Positions 44,664 through 53,228 of a stretch of 64,000 nucleotides of DNA are shown here, one piece after another; the stretch's first letter is position 1; each line of letters begins with the position of its first letter. The stretch covers positions 1-64,000 of the forward strand of contig DASXAO010000089.1 in the NCBI GenBank assembly GCA_036406675.1. Direction: 5' to 3'. The stretch is from SCGC-AG-212-J23 sp036406675 (lineage in GTDB: Bacteria > Pseudomonadota > Gammaproteobacteria > Burkholderiales > SG8-39). The translations under genes were made by a program, and so were the position numbers. The notes below the pieces were generated by a model that did no database searches, was not told where the DNA came from, and worked only from the letters and a program-made list of their open reading frames with translations.

Positions 44664-45755
44664 TCAGCAGCCCCGCGTGTAGTACCAGAGCGCCGGGCCG
44701 AGCTTGGCGCCGCGCCAGCGCACCCATCCCTCGTACTCCTTGACGCGCGTCGGCTTGGGATCGGCGCAATAGTTCGACGGCAGGGAAACGCGCACCCGCG
44801 CCCAGTCGCCGCGGAAAGCGAGCGGCTGGATTCCGTAGAGGTTGGGGTCGGCCGGAATGTTGGCGATGGCGGGAGCCTCGTTGGAAGGCGCCTTGCGCAA
44901 GACTCGCGGCGACTGGACCCGGAAGTAGAGCGGCACCGCCGCCGCCAGCAGCTTTTCCCACGGCTCGTATTCGAGCCGCGGCGTGGCCGCGTCGAGATGG
45001 CAGCGGTGCACCCAGCCGGCCCCGGAGGCGAGCGGGCCGCCGAAGCGGATCTGCAGCCAGCCGTCCGGCCGCGCCTGGAGCACGATGAAGCTTCCGGTCT
45101 CGTAGCCGGTCTCGACGAGAACATCGCCGCCGATCGAGCCGGGCGTGAGCCAGATTTTCACCTCGCCGCCGGGGGCGGTGAACACCGGGAGCTTGAGCCG
45201 GCGCGGCCAGTCGTCTCGCTCCTCCTCGCGCACCGGGCGCACGTGGCCGACGCCGAGAGGAAGGTCGGGATCGTAGCCGTACAGCGGCTCGTACGGCGAA
45301 GGGTCGGCCTCTTCGACCGCCGCCAGCGCCGCCGGCCGCGGCGGATGCGCGATGCCTTCGCACCCCGCCGTGGCGATCTCGAGCTTGCGCAGGCGGGCAA
45401 GCAGCTCGGGCTCCGGAGTCGCGCGGCCGCAAAGGTTGACCACGCCGCCGAACACGAAATAGACGTGCTCTTCGCCGGCGCTGAAGGCGAAACCGCAGTT
45501 CGCTTCGTTGCCCTTCAGGGCCTCGAGCCGCTCTCCGGTGCCTTTGAACGACTCGATGACCTCGATCCGCGCCTGGCGCAGCGAGAACCGCTCTACGACC
45601 CGCCCGTGCACCACGCGCTCCGCGCGCGCCACGAAGTCGGCCAGACGGGCCGGGCTGGCGCGCGAGATGTCGGTGCAGGCACACGCCGCCGCGCTGGGGG
45701 CAGCAAGCGCGCTGGCCAATGAAAGCGCCACGGCGGCGGCGATGCGCAGGGTCAT
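44664..45755 (-). CDS. Secreted protein with TIMP/netrin-like N-domain and SH3-like repeats
   Basis: 363 aa. A signal peptide (about 1-21) is followed by ACACTDISRASPARLADFVARAERVVHGRVVE, here quoted in parts: ACACTDIS and VVHGRVVE, which resembles bacterial TIMP/NTR-like Cys-rich domains. The C-terminal half (about 180-360) has two SH3-like stretches (KLPVFTAPGGEVKIWL; VRVSLPSNYCADPKP). Several cysteines are well placed for disulfides. Periplasmic or surface-located; function unknown. Confidence 0.65.
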   Translation of the reverse strand: MTLRIAAAVALSLASALAAPSAAACACTDISRASPARLADFVARAERVVHGRVVERFSLRQARIEVIESFKGTGERLEALKGNEANCGFAFSAGEEHVYFVFGGVVNLCGRATPEPELLARLRKLEIATAGCEGIAHPPRPAALAAVEEADPSPYEPLYGYDPDLPLGVGHVRPVREEERDDWPRRLKLPVFTAPGGEVKIWLTPGSIGGDVLVETGYETGSFIVLQARPDGWLQIRFGGPLASGAGWVHRCHLDAATPRLEYEPWEKLLAAAVPLYFRVQSPRVLRKAPSNEAPAIANIPADPNLYGIQPLAFRGDWARVRVSLPSNYCADPKPTRVKEYEGWVRWRGAKLGPALWYYTRGC

Positions 45756-45783
45756 GCCCGGATCATGCCTGAAGCCCAATAGA

Positions 45784-46992
45784 ATGAATGTGATGAACTT
45801 CGACCGCTGCGGCCTCGCGCTCGACACGGCTTCGTCGCAGGCCGCCGCGGCTTACCGCGTCGGCGTCGATCTGCTGCTTTGCGGATACTCGGGCGCGGAG
45901 GCGCGCTTCGCGGAAGCGCTCGCGCATGACCCGGACTTCGCGCTCGCTCATGCCGCCCTCGCGCGACAACTCCAGATCTACGCCCGGGTTGGGCCGGCGC
46001 GCGAAGCCATCGCGCGCGCCCGGACACTGGCCGCCAGGGCGAGCGCACGCGAAACGGCGCACGTCCGCATTCTCGATCTGGCCATCAACGGACAGGCTGC
46101 AGCCGCCCTGTCGGCGCTGCTGGAGCATCTCGAGGCGCACCCGCGCGACGCGCTCGTCGGCTCCCTCGCGTTCGGTGCCTTCGGTCTCTACGCCTTCAGC
46201 GGCCGGGCCGACCACGACGCCGCGCGGCTCGCGCTTTCCCGACGGCTCGCGCCGCACTACGGCGAGGACTGGTGGCTCCTCACCCACCTCGGCTGGTCGC
46301 ACACGGAAGCAGGCGAGCTCGCCGCCGGCGAGCTCATCACCGCCCGCGCGCTCGAGCTGCGGCGGGAGAACGCCTACGGCGCGCACGCCTACGTTCACTT
46401 CTTCGTCGAGGCGGGCAAGCGGCGCGACGGCGAGCGATTCATCGAAGGCTGGCTGCCCGGCTACGATCGCGGCGGGCTGCTGCATGGCCACATCAACTGG
46501 CATCGGGCCCTCTGGCGCCTGGACGAGGGCGACGCTGCGGGCGCGGCCGCGATCTACGCGGAGGTGCTGCGTCCCGCCGTCAATACTTCGCCGCCGATCA
46601 ACGTGATCTCCGATTGCGCCTCGCTGCTGTGGCGCCTTTTACTCAGGAACGAAGCGGCGGAATGGCGCGAGGTCGCCGATTACGGCGAGGAGCGATTTCC
46701 GCGGCCGGCGGGGCATTTCATCGAATGGCATCTCGCGATGGCTGCGGCCGGCGCCGGCCGGCTCGCCGCGCTCGCGCAGCGCCTGGAAACGCTGCCGGAA
46801 ATGCCGCCAGGGCCGGTGTTCCGGGCCGCGTGCAGCGCATTCAGGGCGTTCGCGGCCGGCGACTATACGGGCGTGGTCGCGCTGCTCGAGCCGGTGGGGC
46901 AGGAATTCAAGCGCATGGGGGGCAGCGGCGCCCAGCGCCAGGTGCTAGCCGAGACGCTAGCGGCCGCCCGCGCGCGCGCGGCAGCCGGCTAG
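45784..46992 (+). CDS. TTC38-type tetratricopeptide repeat protein
   Basis: 402 aa, all-helical. ARFAEALAHDPDFALAHAAL is a recognisable TPR; the central LLTHLGWSHTEAGELAAGE and GGLLHGHINWHRALWRLDEG match bacterial relatives of TTC38. Function of the family is not established. Another ATG three codons later may be the start. Stop overlaps the convergent small gene's stop by 4 nt. Divergent from the TIMP-like gene with 28 nt between starts. Confidence 0.75.
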   Translation: MNVMNFDRCGLALDTASSQAAAAYRVGVDLLLCGYSGAEARFAEALAHDPDFALAHAALARQLQIYARVGPAREAIARARTLAARASARETAHVRILDLAINGQAAAALSALLEHLEAHPRDALVGSLAFGAFGLYAFSGRADHDAARLALSRRLAPHYGEDWWLLTHLGWSHTEAGELAAGELITARALELRRENAYGAHAYVHFFVEAGKRRDGERFIEGWLPGYDRGGLLHGHINWHRALWRLDEGDAAGAAAIYAEVLRPAVNTSPPINVISDCASLLWRLLLRNEAAEWREVADYGEERFPRPAGHFIEWHLAMAAAGAGRLAALAQRLETLPEMPPGPVFRAACSAFRAFAAGDYTGVVALLEPVGQEFKRMGGSGAQRQVLAETLAAARARAAAG

Positions 46993-47258
46993 AGCGTTTC
47001 CAGCTCGGCTTCTTCGGCGTCGTCCTCGTCGGTCGGCTGCATCGGCCGGCCGTTGGGCGCGACCAGGCCGAGGACCACCTGCTCCTCCCGCGTGAGGCCG
47101 TCCAGCGGACGCAGCCACGACAGGAACCGCGACAGCTGCGCAAGGCGCTCCGGATAGGCGCAGCCGCAGGCCTGGGGCCTGAAGCGCACTCCGCTCTGGG
47201 CACGTCCGGCCCGCTCGGGGATCTGCGCGAGTAGCCTTGAAACCGCTCCGTCGTTCAT
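46989..47258 (-). CDS. Hypothetical small protein with acidic C-terminus
   Basis: 89 aa. Two Cys in PQACGCAYPER, a Trp-containing helical middle (LSRFLSWLRPLDGLTREEQ) and an acidic tail (TDEDDAEEAELETL). No signal peptide or known domain. Convergent with the TTC38-type gene, overlapping its stop by 4 nt. Composition and codon bias support translation. Confidence 0.5.
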   Translation of the reverse strand: MNDGAVSRLLAQIPERAGRAQSGVRFRPQACGCAYPERLAQLSRFLSWLRPLDGLTREEQVVLGLVAPNGRPMQPTDEDDAEEAELETL

Positions 47259-47381
47259 GTCGCTGCTCCGGAATTGTTGTTGTACGGCCGGCGAAGATTA
47301 GCAGTCCTGCGCAAATTTGCCAGCCGCCGGACATTGGGGCTAGCTGCCCCCGGGGCGCTACGCGCTGTCGCCGAACCCCGG

Positions 47382-48329
47382 CTAGTCGATCCGGGCGCCG
47401 GAGGCCTTGACTACCTTCGCCATCCTGGCGAAGTCCTCGCGCAGCAGCGCGTTGAAGGCGTCCACGCCGAGCGCCTGAGGCTCGATCCCCTGCTTCGCCA
47501 GCCGCTCCAGGATCACCGGCTCGCGCAGGAGCTTCTCCATCGCCGCGTTGATGCTCTCGACCACCGGCCGCGGCGTGCCGTGGGGCGCCAGCAGGCCGAG
47601 CCACGAATCAAAGACATACCCTTTTATGCCGCTCTCATCGACGGTCGGCAGCTGCGGGAGGAATTTCGAGCGATGCCTTCCGGTGGAAGCGAGGATGCGT
47701 ACGCGCTCGTCCTTGACGAAGGCGAGCGCGCCGATATTGGCCGGAATCACCGCGTGCGAGCGCCCGGCGAGCACCTCGTTGATCGCCTCTCCCGTCGCCT
47801 TGTAAGGCACGTGCACCAGCTCGATCCCCGCCAGGCTGGCGAAGTACGCCATGGCCAGGTGCGTCGCGCTGCCGTTGCCCGCGCTCGCATAGTTGAGCTT
47901 GCCGGGGTTCGCCTTGGCGTACGCGACGAACTCCTGGACGCTTTTCGCGGGAATGGTCGAGCTCGTCATGAGCACGTAGTCGACCGTGCCGATGTGCGCG
48001 ACGGCGGTGAAGTCGTTGATGGGATGGTACGGGAGCTTGCTGTAAAGCGAGCCCGAGATGGTGTGGCTCGCCGCCGCCAGGATGAGCGTGTTGCCGTCCG
48101 GCGCCGCCCTGGCCACGAAAGCCGTGCCGATGGTATTGCCCGCGCCGGGGCGGTTTTCGACGATCACGCTGCGGCCGAGCTGCGTGCCGAGCTCGGCGTT
48201 GATCGCGCGGGCGAGGATGTCCTGCACCCCGCCGGCCGCGAACGGCACGACGATGCGCGTGACGTTGCCCTGCCCCTGGGCTCCCAAGGCGGCGCAGATC
48301 AGCGCCACGGCGGCGACGAAACGCTTCAA
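47382..48329 (-). CDS. Bug/TctC-family periplasmic solute-binding protein
   Basis: 315 aa with a leader of about 19 residues (MKRFVAAVALICAALGAQG). The Bug hallmarks VTRIVVPFAAGGVQDILAR, SVIVENRPGAGNTIGT and AYAKANPGKLNYASAGNGS are present. It lies 4 nt downstream of the DctP-type receptor gene, so two different classes of receptor are encoded together. No Tct membrane subunits are nearby. Confidence 0.93.
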   Translation of the reverse strand: MKRFVAAVALICAALGAQGQGNVTRIVVPFAAGGVQDILARAINAELGTQLGRSVIVENRPGAGNTIGTAFVARAAPDGNTLILAAASHTISGSLYSKLPYHPINDFTAVAHIGTVDYVLMTSSTIPAKSVQEFVAYAKANPGKLNYASAGNGSATHLAMAYFASLAGIELVHVPYKATGEAINEVLAGRSHAVIPANIGALAFVKDERVRILASTGRHRSKFLPQLPTVDESGIKGYVFDSWLGLLAPHGTPRPVVESINAAMEKLLREPVILERLAKQGIEPQALGVDAFNALLREDFARMAKVVKASGARID

Positions 48330-48333
48330 CGGT

Positions 48334-49464
48334 CTACTGGCCGCCTTTCTTGCCCGCCGCCGGTTTCGCAGCCTCTTGCGGCCAGTAGTAGTTCGCCGCG
48401 AACGAGTACGGCGGGAACATGTGGCGCTTCGCCGGCACTACCTTGGCGGCGTACGCCCGCTGCGACTCGTAGACCTTCTTGAACGTGGGGCTCTTGGCCG
48501 AGTTCTCCGCCGCGACCTCGTCCCAGGCCTTGAGCGAGGCGATCAGGATGTCGGGCGGCGTGCGCCGGATCTGCACGCCGTGCTTGTTGATGAGCTCCTC
48601 GATCGCGTCGGCGTTCTGCTTCTGCCAGCGGGTGAGCCAGCTGATGAACGCGTCCTTCACCGCCGAGTCGATCGCTTCCTGCTGCGCGGGCGTGAGGCTC
48701 TTCCACACGTCGAGGTTGAGCCCGAGCTCGCCGATCGAGTTGTTCTCGTGCATGCCCGGCGTGTAGTGGTACTTGAACACGGTGTGCAGCCCGAGCCGCA
48801 GGTCCTCGACGCCCCCGACCCACTCGGCGCAGTCGATGACCCCGCGTTGCGCCGCCGGCACGATCTCGCCGCCCGCCATGTTGACCACGCTCTGGCCGAG
48901 CTTCGTGTAGACCTCGGCGTTGAGGCCGGTCTGGCGGCACTTCATGCCCTTGAAGTCGGCGACGCTCTTCAGCGGCTTCTTGAACCAGCCGAGCGCCTGC
49001 GGGCTCGAGGGATGCGCGGGCCAGGGGATCACGTTGAGCTTGAGGTCGTTCTGGTAGAACTCGCGCCACATCTGCAGCCCGCCGCCGACGTAGAGCCACC
49101 CCAGGTAATCCATGTGATCCATGCCGAAGGGGCCGCCGGGGGGCGCGGCGAACAGCGCCGCGGCCGGGTTCTTGCCGACCCAGTAGTAGGCGATGGAGTG
49201 CCAGCCGTCGAGAACCTTCCTGCTGGTGGCATCGAGCACCTCGAACGCCGGCACGATCTGCCCCGCAGGCATGGCGTCGATTTTCAGGCTGCCCTGCGTC
49301 AGCTTTTCCGTGCGTTCGGCGAAGATCTTGAAGTGTTCCTGCAGCGTGTTGCTCGCCGGCCAGCTCGACTGCATCTTGAGCGTCCTGGGCGCCGGCGCTT
49401 GCGCGAGCGCGCCAGTGCAGACCAGCGCCGCAGCCACGGCGATGCCGACAGCTCGCTTGCTCAT
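48334..49464 (-). CDS. TRAP transporter solute receptor (DctP/TakP-like)
   Basis: 376 aa. Signal peptide of about 22 residues, then LKMQSSWPASNTLQEHF and the conserved domain-interface stretch GMKCRQTGLNAEVYTKLG with AGGEIVPAAQRGVID. The form of the latter is close to the 2-oxoacid-binding TakP group, though the ligand Arg context is only partly conserved. TRAP receptors deliver carboxylates to DctQM, whose only genes in the window are 34 kb away. It heads a unit with the Bug gene. Confidence 0.92.
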   Translation of the reverse strand: MSKRAVGIAVAAALVCTGALAQAPAPRTLKMQSSWPASNTLQEHFKIFAERTEKLTQGSLKIDAMPAGQIVPAFEVLDATSRKVLDGWHSIAYYWVGKNPAAALFAAPPGGPFGMDHMDYLGWLYVGGGLQMWREFYQNDLKLNVIPWPAHPSSPQALGWFKKPLKSVADFKGMKCRQTGLNAEVYTKLGQSVVNMAGGEIVPAAQRGVIDCAEWVGGVEDLRLGLHTVFKYHYTPGMHENNSIGELGLNLDVWKSLTPAQQEAIDSAVKDAFISWLTRWQKQNADAIEELINKHGVQIRRTPPDILIASLKAWDEVAAENSAKSPTFKKVYESQRAYAAKVVPAKRHMFPPYSFAANYYWPQEAAKPAAGKKGGQ

Positions 49465-49591
49465 TTTGGTTTCCTCCTGACTCCCCTTCTGGGTTGTCGA
49501 GACAAGCTAAACCGGCGGCGCTCGGGGTGTCAATGAATCGCAGCGGAACGGCGCTTGCTACGTGCTCAGCGCCGACCCAACGGAGGATTCG

Positions 49592-49963
49592 ATGACCAGA
49601 CTCGCACTCGTAGCGCCCATCGCCGTCCTGACTGCACTTTTTGCAGGCTGCGCCAGCCGCGGCCCGGCAGAATCTACCCCAGTGGCGATCAAGCCCATAG
49701 AGCAGCCCTACCGCGCCGGCACCGGCGTGGTGCAATCGGTGACGCCGGCGCCGAAGGCGATGGTCGCCGGTCCGGCTGCCAGCACCTCGGCCGCCCCCGC
49801 TACTTCCGCGCGGAGCCCCGCCGTGGTTTCCGAAATGGAAATGCAGCGCCTGCGCATCCGCATGGACGACGGCCGCACGCTCTATGTGGACACGCCGAGC
49901 CACGAATTCGTCGCCGGCTCGCGCGTGCTGCTTTCCGACGCCAACGAGATTCGCCGCCAGTAG
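49592..49963 (+). CDS. Small SlyB-like outer-membrane lipoprotein
   Basis: 123 aa. Signal peptide with lipobox LFAGC (Cys near 19), then YRAGTGVVQSVTPAP, the start typical of SlyB/17-kDa-antigen-type lipoproteins, an Ala/Ser-rich linker, and a C-terminal beta domain (LRIRMDDGRTLYVDT). The glycine zipper of SlyB is not seen, so it is a short variant. An GGAGGA ribosome site precedes the ATG. Divergent from the TRAP receptor gene. Confidence 0.72.
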   Translation: MTRLALVAPIAVLTALFAGCASRGPAESTPVAIKPIEQPYRAGTGVVQSVTPAPKAMVAGPAASTSAAPATSARSPAVVSEMEMQRLRIRMDDGRTLYVDTPSHEFVAGSRVLLSDANEIRRQ

Positions 49964-49973
49964 CGACAACGTC

Positions 49974-50795
49974 TCAGAAGCCGAAGCAGCGCAGCGGGTT
50001 CTCGACCAGGATGCGGTCGCGAACCCGCTTGTCCGGCGCCCACGCCTCGAGCAGCGCGAACAGCCGCCGGGAATCGACGCGATCCGAGAACGAGAGGTGC
50101 GGGTAGTCTGACCCCCAGATCACTCGCTCGGGCGCCGCGGCGATGACCGCGCGCGCGAGCGGGACGGTATCGGCCAAGGCCGGCTCGAGCGAGATGCGGT
50201 AGGCGCCGGTGAGCTTCACCCAGCAGCGCTCGCAGCCGCGCACGAAGTTGACGAACTCCATGAACCCCGGCTGCTGCGGCCCGGCCATCGCCGGAAACAT
50301 GCCGAGGTGGGCCACCGAGAAGCTCGATTGCAGGCCCCCGAACACGGGAATCAGCTCGCGCGTGAGCCAGCCCGGGGCGAGGAAGTCGAGCATCCAGCCG
50401 CGCTCGGCGCACTTCGCGTCGAGCGTGCGGATGCGCTTCATCAGGCTCATCGAGAACCCGGGCTCCGGCGGCTTGACGGGATTTACGTTGATGCGCACGC
50501 CACGCACCCCGGCGCCGTGGAGGCTTGCCAGCGCCTCGGACGTCACGTCTTCGTCGATGTCAACGATGCCGCGGCAGCTCTGCCCGCCGACGGTTCGCAT
50601 CGCGTCGAGCATGCAGCGGTTGTCGCGGCCGTAGGCGCTCGGCTGCACGAACACGTAGCGACCGATGCCGAGCTCGCGCGCGTGCTCCAGGTAGTCCTCC
50701 AGCGGCGCGCTCGGCGGCGCGTAGCGCAGGTCGGAGGAATAGGGATAGAGCGCTTCCGGTCCGAAGACGTGGAAGTGGCTGTCGCAGGCCTTCAT
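49974..50795 (-). CDS. Amidohydrolase similar to 2-pyrone-4,6-dicarboxylate hydrolase (LigI-like)
   Basis: 273 aa. N-terminal HxH in CDSHFHVFGP and catalytic Asp in WGSDYPHLSF mark a one-domain amidohydrolase of the PDC lactonase branch (COG3618). LigI hydrolyses 2-pyrone-4,6-dicarboxylate in lignin-derived aromatic breakdown; the exact substrate here may differ. It is the last gene of a long minus-strand run, 1 nt downstream of the Bug receptor gene. Confidence 0.85.
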   Translation of the reverse strand: MKACDSHFHVFGPEALYPYSSDLRYAPPSAPLEDYLEHARELGIGRYVFVQPSAYGRDNRCMLDAMRTVGGQSCRGIVDIDEDVTSEALASLHGAGVRGVRINVNPVKPPEPGFSMSLMKRIRTLDAKCAERGWMLDFLAPGWLTRELIPVFGGLQSSFSVAHLGMFPAMAGPQQPGFMEFVNFVRGCERCWVKLTGAYRISLEPALADTVPLARAVIAAAPERVIWGSDYPHLSFSDRVDSRRLFALLEAWAPDKRVRDRILVENPLRCFGF

Positions 50796-50796
50796 T

Positions 50797-51750
50797 TCAC
50801 TCCACCTGGATGCCTGCCTCTTTGACCAGCTTCACGAAGGCATCCGCTTCGGCACGGAAGTACTGCGTGAACTCTTCGGGCGAAGCGCTCGACACGAGAT
50901 CGATCCCGCGCTCGGCGTATTTCTTCTTCATCTCCGGGTTCGCGAGCGCCTTCGCCACGGCCGCATGCAGTCGCGCCACCACCGCGCGAGGCGTCGCCGC
51001 GGGCGCCACGATCCCGTTCCAGGTCACGTCGTCGAAGTTTGCGTAGCCGAGCTCGTGCAGGCTCGGCACCTCGGGCAGCACGGCGGAGCGCTCCCTCGAG
51101 GTGACCGCCAGCGCGCGCAGCTTGCCGCCCCGCACCTGGGCGGCGGAGGTGCTCACCTGGTCGAACATCATCGCGATCTGGCCGCCCATCACGTCGACGA
51201 GCGCCTGCGCGTTGCCCTTGTAGCTCACCTGCGTGAGCTTGGTGCCCGTCGCGCGCATGAAGAGCTCGGCGGCGACGTGGCCGGTCGAGCCGTTGCCCGA
51301 GCCGCCGTAGGTGATCTCGCCCGGCTTCGCTTTCGCCTGGGCGACGAGCTCCTGCAGCGTGCGCGCTGGATTCCCGGGGTTCACCACGAGCACCTGGGGA
51401 ATCCGGCACACCAGCGAAACGCCGGTGAAGTCGGTGCGCGGGTCGTAGTTGGCCGCCTTCACGACGCCAGGCACGCGCGCGAACGTGACCGCGACCGAGA
51501 GCAGCGTGTAGCCGTCGGCCGGCGCGTTCTTGACGAACTGCGTGCCGATGATCGCGCTTTGCCCGGGACGATTCTCGACGACCACCGGCTGGCCGAGGTT
51601 CTTCGCCATTTCCTCGGCGACCGCGCGCGCCACGATGTCCTGGTTGCCGCCCGGGACCAGCGGCACGATCATGTGGATCGGCTTCGCCGGAAACGATTGC
51701 GCGCAGACGTTTCCTGCAATGGCAAGCAGCATCGCCAGCGCGGCCTTCAT
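50797..51750 (-). CDS. Bug/TctC-family periplasmic solute-binding protein
   Basis: 317 aa from an ATG at 51750 giving a clear leader (MKAALAMLLAIAGNVCAQ). Bug pattern IHMIVPLVPGGNQDIVAR, PVVVENRPGQSAIIG and AKPGEITYGGSGNGS. The frame is open further upstream but there it is antisense to the aldolase. Lies 20 nt after the aldolase gene in the same unit; presumably binds the substrate metabolised by this operon. Confidence 0.92.
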   Translation of the reverse strand: MKAALAMLLAIAGNVCAQSFPAKPIHMIVPLVPGGNQDIVARAVAEEMAKNLGQPVVVENRPGQSAIIGTQFVKNAPADGYTLLSVAVTFARVPGVVKAANYDPRTDFTGVSLVCRIPQVLVVNPGNPARTLQELVAQAKAKPGEITYGGSGNGSTGHVAAELFMRATGTKLTQVSYKGNAQALVDVMGGQIAMMFDQVSTSAAQVRGGKLRALAVTSRERSAVLPEVPSLHELGYANFDDVTWNGIVAPAATPRAVVARLHAAVAKALANPEMKKKYAERGIDLVSSASPEEFTQYFRAEADAFVKLVKEAGIQVE

Positions 51751-51770
51751 GACGAGATTCCCTGGAAATT

Positions 51771-52550
51771 TCAAAGCTTTAGCTCCCTTACTTGCCGCGC
51801 GCGCCGCGCGCACTCGGCGGCGAGAAAGGCGAGATCGGTCCCGGTGGACACATAACGCGCACCGAGCTGCACGAACTTTGCGACCAGGTCGGCCCGCGTG
51901 GAAAGGCCGCCCACGCCCACGTGCTTGCCGCGACGGCGACACGCGGCGATCACGCGCTCGTAGGCCTGTGCGAGCTTCGGATGGTCGTACTGGCCGGCGA
52001 GCCCGAGGTCGGCGAGGAGATCGTTCGATCCGATCATCACCATGTCGATGCCCTCGACGGCGACGATGTCCTCGGTCGCGTCGAGCGCGGCCGCCGACTC
52101 GCATTGCACCATGACCAGCGTGGCCTCGTTCAGCGCCGGCAGCGCCTCGGCGGCGGGGACGTTGCGGAAGCCGAAATGCGGCAGGCCGCCGACGAGCCCG
52201 CGGCTTCCGGCGGGCGCGTAGCGCGCGGCCGCGACCACGGCGCGCGCCTCTTCGGCCGATGTGACGCCGGGAGCGATCACCCCGAGCGCGCCGCCGTCGA
52301 GCACGCGCGAGATGTGCTCGGGCGTATTCGCGGGAACGCGCACCAGCGCCGGAATTCCGGCCTCCAGCGCCATGATCGAGATCTGGCTCGTCGCGTGCAG
52401 CGTGAGGCTCGAGTGCTCGAGGTCGATGTACAGCGAGTCGAAGCCCGCGGCTTTCGCGATCGGCACGATCTCGACGCCGGAAACGAGCCGCACCGTCATC
52501 GAAGCGACCAGCTCGCCGCGGGCGAGCTTTTCCTTCACCGGGTTCTTCAT
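51771..52550 (-). CDS. HpcH/HpaI-family class II aldolase
   Basis: 259 aa TIM barrel. DLEHSS supplies the Asp/Glu region and catalytic His, QCES the metal Glu and GSNDL the substrate loop, all at family positions (usual QIE and GPNDL are slightly varied). Enzymes such as HpaI split 4-hydroxy-2-oxoacids to pyruvate and an aldehyde at the end of meta-cleavage pathways. The start follows immediately after the stop of the ModA-like gene. Confidence 0.9.
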   Translation of the reverse strand: MKNPVKEKLARGELVASMTVRLVSGVEIVPIAKAAGFDSLYIDLEHSSLTLHATSQISIMALEAGIPALVRVPANTPEHISRVLDGGALGVIAPGVTSAEEARAVVAAARYAPAGSRGLVGGLPHFGFRNVPAAEALPALNEATLVMVQCESAAALDATEDIVAVEGIDMVMIGSNDLLADLGLAGQYDHPKLAQAYERVIAACRRRGKHVGVGGLSTRADLVAKFVQLGARYVSTGTDLAFLAAECARRARQVRELKL

Positions 52551-53228
52551 CTAGGCCGGTTCCAGGCCGTGCCTGCGCAGCACCCGGACCGACTCCTTCG
52601 ACGCGAGATGGTGCAGCAGCTCGCTTCCGGGCTTCGCCTGCGCGGACTTGGAGTGCACCGCCCCGGAGAACACGGTCGAGAGCTGGATCTCGCGCGGCAG
52701 CCGACCGACGAAGTCGATGCCGCGGACCTGGCGCAGCTCCGACACCTGCTGGAAGCAGAGCTCGAATTCGCCGCTCGCGACCAGCTCGCCGACCAGCACG
52801 CCCGGCCGCGCCTGCCTCGCCTTGGGCTTGAGCTCCTCGGCGAGCCCGAGGCGCTGGAATAGCTCGACGAGGTAAACCCCGCTCGGACCGCTAGAGATAA
52901 CGACCGATTTCGCCGCGCGCAGCGCGTTCTTCAACGCTTCGACGTTGCCGATGTCGGGCTTGCGGGCACCGGAGCGCACCGCGGCGCCGACCTCGGACTT
53001 GGCGAAATCGACGCGCGTGCGCGAATCCAGGTTGCCGCCGTTGATCAGGTCCTCGATCAGCGCGGCGGAGCCGATGACCACGTCGGTCACCTCGCCGGCG
53101 AGGATGCGCTTGCGGATGTCGGCCATGCCCACCCACTGGGTGTCGACCTTGACCTTGCTCGAGCGCGTGAAGGCCGGCAGCAGCTCAAGATACGCCGCCT
53201 TGATCGCAACCGAGGACCAGACGTTCAT
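52551..53228 (-). CDS. ModA-like binding-fold protein without signal peptide
   Basis: 225 aa with the two-lobe fold of molybdate/extracellular binding proteins: LELLPAFTRSSKVKVDTQW, DVVIGSAALIEDLINGG and SVVISSGPSGVYLVELF. It starts at the first strand, so there is no export signal, and no modBC genes occur. It may be a cytoplasmic sensor or enzyme-like relative. The start overlaps the M20 gene stop (ATGA) and its stop touches the aldolase start. Confidence 0.8.
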   Translation of the reverse strand: MNVWSSVAIKAAYLELLPAFTRSSKVKVDTQWVGMADIRKRILAGEVTDVVIGSAALIEDLINGGNLDSRTRVDFAKSEVGAAVRSGARKPDIGNVEALKNALRAAKSVVISSGPSGVYLVELFQRLGLAEELKPKARQARPGVLVGELVASGEFELCFQQVSELRQVRGIDFVGRLPREIQLSTVFSGAVHSKSAQAKPGSELLHHLASKESVRVLRRHGLEPA

